Shown: piece after piece, positions 59,812 to 64,000 of the stretch | Layout: every line of letters begins with the position of its first letter | Position numbering within the stretch: the stretch's first letter is position 1 | From: Achromobacter spanius | GTDB lineage: Bacteria > Pseudomonadota > Gammaproteobacteria > Burkholderiales > Burkholderiaceae_B | Assembly: GCF_003994415.1 (NCBI RefSeq) | Contig: NZ_CP034689.1 | Span: forward strand, 2,108,001-2,172,000 | DNA length: 64,000 nucleotides | Direction of reading: 5' to 3' | The notes under the pieces: model-generated | Database searches by the model: none | Told to the model about the DNA's origin: nothing | Seen by the model: only the letters and a program-made list of their open reading frames with translations | Position numbers and translations under genes: made by a program

Positions 59812-60539
59812 TCGAACTTCGCGGAGTCCGCAAGAGCTTCGGCTCGCTGGAGGTGTTGAAAGGGATTGATGCCGACGTCAGCAAAGGCGAGGTGGTCTGC
59901 GTGATCGGTCCTTCCGGTTCGGGAAAATCCACGATCCTGCGCTGCATCAATGGGCTTGAACGCTACAACGCCGGGCACATCACCGTGGACGGAGAGTTGG
60001 TCGATGCCGACGCGCCGTCCATCGTGTCCATCCGCACGCAAGTGGCCATGGTGTTTCAGCGCTTCAATTTGTTCCCGCATCGCACGGCGCTGGAAAACGT
60101 CATTGAAGGGCCGATCTTCGTGAAGAAAGAGCCGCGTGCGCAAGTGCTTGAGCGTGGCCGCGAACTGCTGGCCAGTGTGGGTTTGGCGGACAAGGCCGAT
60201 GCGCATCCGAACCAGTTGTCCGGCGGTCAGCAGCAGCGTGTGGCCATCGCGCGGGCGCTGGCCATGCAGCCCAAGGCCATCTTGTTCGACGAACCCACTT
60301 CCGCGCTGGATCCCGAGTTGGTTGGCGATGTGCTGGGCGTCATGCGCAAGCTGGCCGAAGCGGGCATGACGATGGTTGTCGTGACGCATGAAATGAGTTT
60401 CGCGCGCGAGGTTGCCGACCGCGTCATGTTCTTTGACGGCGGGGTCATGGTCGAGCAGGGCGCCGCCCGCGAATTGCTGAATCATCCGCAGCATCCCCGG
60501 ACGCAGGACTTCCTGCACCGCGTGCTGCATCCCATGTAA
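59808..60539 (+). CDS. Amino acid ABC transporter ATP-binding protein (GlnQ-type)
   Basis: A 243-residue ATPase with Walker A GPSGSGKST, Q-loop FQRFNLFPH, signature LSGGQQQRVAIAR, Walker B ILFDEPTSALDPE and switch histidine VVTHEM, all intact. The ATG at 59808 (MIELRGVRKSFG) overlaps the permease stop and is chosen over the frame's earlier start within the permease. It energises uptake with the preceding two proteins. Confidence 0.95.
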   Translation: MIELRGVRKSFGSLEVLKGIDADVSKGEVVCVIGPSGSGKSTILRCINGLERYNAGHITVDGELVDADAPSIVSIRTQVAMVFQRFNLFPHRTALENVIEGPIFVKKEPRAQVLERGRELLASVGLADKADAHPNQLSGGQQQRVAIARALAMQPKAILFDEPTSALDPELVGDVLGVMRKLAEAGMTMVVVTHEMSFAREVADRVMFFDGGVMVEQGAARELLNHPQHPRTQDFLHRVLHPM

Positions 60540-60548
60540 GGAACCGTC

Positions 60549-61838
60549 ATGCAGCAAGCGCCGTTTCCCCTTTCCCCGTCCCTGTGGGCAGCGACCGCGG
60601 CGCCACCGCCGGCGACCGAGCCGCTGGGCGCGTCAAAGCAGGCCGACGTGTTGGTCATCGGTGGCGGTTATGCCGGTTTGAGCACCGCCCTGCACCTGGC
60701 CGAACGGGGCGTGAAGACCGTCGTGCTGGAGGCGCGCGAGATCGGTTTTGGTGGCTCGGGCCGCAATGGCGGTCAGGTGATTCCCGGGCTGAAATACGAT
60801 CCGGACGACTTGGTCGCCATGTTCGGCCCTGATAAGGGCGAACGGCTATTGCGCTTTGCCGGCAGCACGGCAGATTCGGTGTTCAACCTGATCGACCGCC
60901 ACGCCATGGACGTGCCGCACATGCGCAAAGGCTGGATCCAGGGCGCGCATACCGCCGAAGCCTTGCGCATTGCGCACGGGCGCGCGGCGCAATGGGCGCG
61001 CCACGGTGTGGACGCGCAGCCACTGGATGGCGATCAGGTTGCGCGCTTACTGGGCACGGACCGCTATCTGGGGGGCTGGGTCGACAATCGCGCGGGGGCT
61101 GTGCAGCCACTGAGCTACGTGCGCGGCCTGGCGCGCGCCGCCTTGAACGCGGGTGCCCTGATCCACACGGAAACGCCGGTCACTGGCCTGAAGCGTGATG
61201 GCGGCAAGTGGATGGCGTCCACCGCACGCGGCGCAAGCGTGACGGCGGATCGCGTTGTGATGTGCACGAACGCTTATGGCGGCGACCTGTTGCCAGGGCT
61301 CAAGACGTCCATCATTGACGCCAACACCTTTCAGGTTGCCACGGCGCCGCTACCGGAATCGGTGCGCGCGGGCATCTTTCCCGAAGGCCACGTCACATCG
61401 GACACGCGCAATCTGCTGCTGTACTTCCGGCTGGACCATCAGGGCCGCCTGTTGATGGGCGGACGCGGGCCGTTTCGCGAACCCAAGGGGCCGCAAGATT
61501 GGGCGCACCTGGAACGCGTGATGCTCAAGATGTTCCCGCAGGTGGCCGGCACGCCGTTCGAATATCGCTGGTGCGGCCGCGTCGCCATTACGCGCGACTA
61601 CCTGCCACATTTGCACGAGCCGCAGCCGGGCTTGCTGGTGGACATTGGTTGCCAGGGGCGCGGCGTGGGGCTGCAGACGAGCATGGGGCGCGCCATGGCG
61701 GAATATGTGGCCACGGGTGATGCCGCCGCGTTACCGGTGCCCTTGTCGCCGGTGGTGCCGTTTCCGCTTTACGGCTTGCGCCGGCTGTATGTGAATGCGG
61801 TTGTCACGTGGTATCGCATGACGGACGGCGGCGTGTAG
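60549..61838 (+). CDS. FAD-dependent amine/amino acid oxidoreductase (PuuB-like)
   Basis: A 429-residue flavoprotein of the DAO family. The N-terminal FAD fold is VLVIGGGYAGLSTALHLAERG (residues ~34-54, first part) with VVLEAREIGFGGSGRNGGQVIPG, a pattern of gamma-glutamylputrescine oxidase PuuB and OrdL proteins; C-terminal CQGRGVGLQTSMGRAMAEY fits. It probably oxidises the imported amine or its glutamylated form; the glutamylation enzyme (PuuA) is not in the window. It is nine bases after the ATPase gene. Confidence 0.87.
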   Translation: MQQAPFPLSPSLWAATAAPPPATEPLGASKQADVLVIGGGYAGLSTALHLAERGVKTVVLEAREIGFGGSGRNGGQVIPGLKYDPDDLVAMFGPDKGERLLRFAGSTADSVFNLIDRHAMDVPHMRKGWIQGAHTAEALRIAHGRAAQWARHGVDAQPLDGDQVARLLGTDRYLGGWVDNRAGAVQPLSYVRGLARAALNAGALIHTETPVTGLKRDGGKWMASTARGASVTADRVVMCTNAYGGDLLPGLKTSIIDANTFQVATAPLPESVRAGIFPEGHVTSDTRNLLLYFRLDHQGRLLMGGRGPFREPKGPQDWAHLERVMLKMFPQVAGTPFEYRWCGRVAITRDYLPHLHEPQPGLLVDIGCQGRGVGLQTSMGRAMAEYVATGDAAALPVPLSPVVPFPLYGLRRLYVNAVVTWYRMTDGGV

Positions 61839-61869
61839 GCGTCAGGCCGTTAACGTCGGTCAGATAAAA

Positions 61870-61903
61870 AAACACCCCGGAGCATGAGCGTTCCGGGGTG
61901 TTT
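61870..61903. terminator. Bidirectional terminator between the oxidoreductase and valS
   Basis: A 12-bp stem (AAACACCCCGGA at 61870-61881, TCCGGGGTGTTT at 61892-61903) with a 10-base loop. The A-run to its left makes a T-run for valS on the minus strand; for the plus-strand gene the T-run is three. Confidence 0.88.
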
Positions 61904-61927
61904 GGCTTCTGCACGTTCCGCAGCGGC

Positions 61928-64000
61928 TTATTCGCCCAGCTTGGCGCGCTGTTCGCGCACTTTTTGCAGGGTTTCGCCAAACTGCGCCATGCGCGCCTTC
62001 TCCTGTTCAACAACCGCCGCCGGGGCGCGCTCGACAAAGCTGGCGTTCGACAGCTTGCCGTTGGCCTTGGCGATTTCGCCCTCCAGGCGCGCGATTTCCT
62101 TGTCCAGGCGGATGCGTTCGGCGGCCACGTCGATCTCAACGTGCAGCATCAGGCGGCTGGCGCCCACCACTTGAACCGGCGCGCCGGCATCCGGCAAGAC
62201 GTCCAGCACATCGACCTGGCTCAGCTTGGCCAGCGCGGCCAGGTAGGGCGCGTTGCGCTTGAGCGTGGGGGCGTCGCCCTGGGCGCACAACGGCACCTTC
62301 TGGGCGGGCGACAGATTCATTTCGCCGCGTAGTGCGCGCACGGCTTCAACCTGCGCCTTCAGTTCGGCTACGTCCGCTTCGGCGGCGGCATCCACAGCGG
62401 CCGGATTGGCCTGCGGATACGGCTGCACGCTGACGCTGTCGGCCACGCCTTCCTTGCGCTTGCCCGCCACCACCGACACCTTCTGCCACAGCTCTTCGGT
62501 GATGAACGGAATGATGGGGTGGGCCAGGCGCAGCACGCATTCCAGCACGCGGATCAGCGTGCGGCGCGTACCCAGTTGCTGGGCCGGCGTGCCGGTCTGG
62601 ATCTGCACCTTGGCCAGTTCCAGATACCAATCGCAGTATTCGTCCCAGACGTAGCGGTACAGGGCGTTGGCGATGTTGTCGAAGCGGTAGTCGGCAAAGC
62701 CGCGCGCCACGTCGGCTTCCAGCGTTTGCATCTGGCTGATGATCCAGCGGTCTACGAACGAGGTTTCGCCCGCGTCCGAACCGGTCAGGTCATGGCCTTC
62801 GGTGTTCATCAGCACGAAGCGCGTGGCGTTCCACAGCTTGTTGCAGAAGTTGCGGTAGCCCTCGCAGCGCTTCAGGTCGAAGTTGATGTTGCGGCCCAGG
62901 GTGGCGTAGGCCGCCATCGTGAAGCGCAGTGCATCGGTGCCGAACGCCGGGATGCCATCGGGGTACTGGCGGCGCGTGACCTTTTCGATGTTGCCGGCTT
63001 GCTTGGGGTTCATCAGGCCGTAGGTGCGCTTGGCGACCAGGCCGTCCAGGTCGATACCGTCGATCAGGTCGACCGGGTCCAGCGTGTTGCCCTTGGACTT
63101 GCTCATCTTCTGGCCGTCGGCATCGCGGATCAGGCCGTGCACGTAGACGTGCTTGAACGGGATCTGGCCGGTCATGTGCGTGGTCAGCATGACCATGCGC
63201 GCGACCCAGAAGAAGATGATGTCAAAGCCCGTCACCAGCACGCTGGAGGGCAGATAGCGTTGCAGGTCCGGCGTGTTGTCAGGCCAGCCCAGCGTGGTGA
63301 AGGGCACGAGACCCGACGAGAACCAGGTGTCCAGCACGTCCGGATCCCGCGTGAGATCGCCCGTGACGCCGGCTGCGCGGGCTTGCTCGATGGCGCCCGC
63401 TTCGTCATGTGCCACGAAAACCTGGCCGTCTTCCGAATACCAGGCCGGGATTTGATGGCCCCACCACAGTTGGCGCGAAATGCACCAGTCCTGGATGTTG
63501 TTCAGCCACTGGTTGTAGATGGTGGTCCAGTTGTCGGGGTAGAACTTGATACGGCCATCGGCCACCACTTCCAGCGCCACTTCGGTGATGCTCTTGCCCG
63601 GGTTCAGTGTGCCTTCCGGCGCGGGCTTGCTCATGGCCACGAACCATTGGTCGGTCAGCATGGGTTCCAGGACGACGCCGGTGCGGTCGCCCTTGGGCTG
63701 CATCATCTTGTGCGATTCGACCTTGACCAGATAGCCTTCGGCGTCCAGTTGGGCAACGACCGCCTTGCGGGCTTCGTAGCGTTCCAGACCCTGGAACTGC
63801 TTGGGGCCGTTCTCGTTGATGTGCGCGTCCAGCGTGAAGATCACGATCAGGGGCAGATCGTGGCGCATCGCGCAGGCGTAGTCGTTGAAATCGTGCGCAC
63901 CGGTGATCTTGACGCAGCCCGTGCCGAATTCAGGGTCGACGAAGTCGTCGGCGATGATCGGGATGTTGCGGTCGCACAGCGGCAGTTCGACTTCCTTGCC
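61928..64000 (-). CDS. valS: Valyl-tRNA synthetase, C-terminal part (N-terminus outside window)
   Basis: The frame is open to the window edge, giving 690 residues of a synthetase that is usually about 950. Seen from the edge inward: editing-domain sequence EFGTGCVKITGAHDFNDY, the WWGHQIPAWY motif, the KMSKS loop in DGQKMSKSKGNTLDP, the anticodon-binding domain, and a C-terminal coiled coil (EIDVAAERIRLDKEIARLEGEI, ~last 70 residues, in pieces). It charges tRNA-Val and edits Thr. The HIGH motif lies outside the window. Confidence 0.97.
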   Translation of the reverse strand, partial: GKEVELPLCDRNIPIIADDFVDPEFGTGCVKITGAHDFNDYACAMRHDLPLIVIFTLDAHINENGPKQFQGLERYEARKAVVAQLDAEGYLVKVESHKMMQPKGDRTGVVLEPMLTDQWFVAMSKPAPEGTLNPGKSITEVALEVVADGRIKFYPDNWTTIYNQWLNNIQDWCISRQLWWGHQIPAWYSEDGQVFVAHDEAGAIEQARAAGVTGDLTRDPDVLDTWFSSGLVPFTTLGWPDNTPDLQRYLPSSVLVTGFDIIFFWVARMVMLTTHMTGQIPFKHVYVHGLIRDADGQKMSKSKGNTLDPVDLIDGIDLDGLVAKRTYGLMNPKQAGNIEKVTRRQYPDGIPAFGTDALRFTMAAYATLGRNINFDLKRCEGYRNFCNKLWNATRFVLMNTEGHDLTGSDAGETSFVDRWIISQMQTLEADVARGFADYRFDNIANALYRYVWDEYCDWYLELAKVQIQTGTPAQQLGTRRTLIRVLECVLRLAHPIIPFITEELWQKVSVVAGKRKEGVADSVSVQPYPQANPAAVDAAAEADVAELKAQVEAVRALRGEMNLSPAQKVPLCAQGDAPTLKRNAPYLAALAKLSQVDVLDVLPDAGAPVQVVGASRLMLHVEIDVAAERIRLDKEIARLEGEIAKANGKLSNASFVERAPAAVVEQEKARMAQFGETLQKVREQRAKLGE

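Noticed and set aside
1..64000. CRISPR arrays, tRNA genes, insertion sequences, prophage or attachment sites
   Set aside because: I looked through the gaps between genes and saw no spaced repeats, cloverleaf sequences, transposase or integrase frames; a dedicated tRNA/ncRNA scan would be needed to exclude small ones.

Overview
The window looks like chromosome of a high-GC betaproteobacterium of the Alcaligenaceae, most like Achromobacter or Bordetella. This rests on gene content and order (trxA-rho, parE-parC, rpsP-rimM-trmD, ectRABCD) and on protein character, not on a database search. No rRNA, tRNA, CRISPR array, insertion sequence or prophage was seen.

Layout. 0-3.2 kb: start of an unidentified gene, two divergent EamA-type transporters, a quinone oxidoreductase. 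3.3-10.3 kb: a complete aromatic amine (aralkylamine) dehydrogenase locus, with aldehyde dehydrogenase, outer-membrane channel, aauB-aauE-aauD-aauA, a monohaem cytochrome c and a FeaR-like AraC regulator. An amine would enter the periplasm, be oxidised by the TTQ enzyme with electrons passing to cytochrome c, and the aldehyde would be oxidised to the acid in the cytoplasm. 10.4-26.1 kb: housekeeping genes queH, glnE, yhdP, rho, trxA, parE, a YcxB-like gene, parC and a DUF418 membrane protein. 26.1-32.3 kb: a minus-strand catabolic unit with a fused TRAP permease, a TAXI binding protein, a class III aminotransferase and an RpiR-type regulator; its substrate is unknown.

32.5-36.5 kb: ectR-ectA-ectB-ectC-ectD for ectoine and 5-hydroxyectoine synthesis, with a clear sigma-70 promoter and an inverted repeat over its spacer. 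36.6-42.3 kb: MOSC protein, a guanidinium exporter (sugE/gdx) behind a recognisable guanidine-II (mini-ykkC) riboswitch, panD, a ferredoxin-reductase, a DadA-like oxidoreductase and a binding protein with no permease. 42.5-51.5 kb: a compact type IVB pilus operon (TcpQ-domain lipoprotein, secretin, PilO2, PilP, ATPase, PilR, PilS pilin, PilV tip protein) that lacks its own prepilin peptidase. 51.5-57.4 kb: alaS, tusA, a hypothetical exported protein, rpsP-rimM-trmD (no rplS follows). 57.5-61.8 kb: an XRE-cupin regulator, a polar amino-acid-type ABC transporter and a PuuB-like amine oxidase. 61.9-64 kb: the 3' part of valS, cut by the window edge.

The most rewarding points for a second look are the guanidine-II riboswitch, the aau locus (no mauG seen here; unusual cytochrome c), the ectR promoter/operator, the trxA leader repeats, and the pilus cluster with a PilV that lacks Glu5. 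I did not find a system that I can defend as wholly undescribed.
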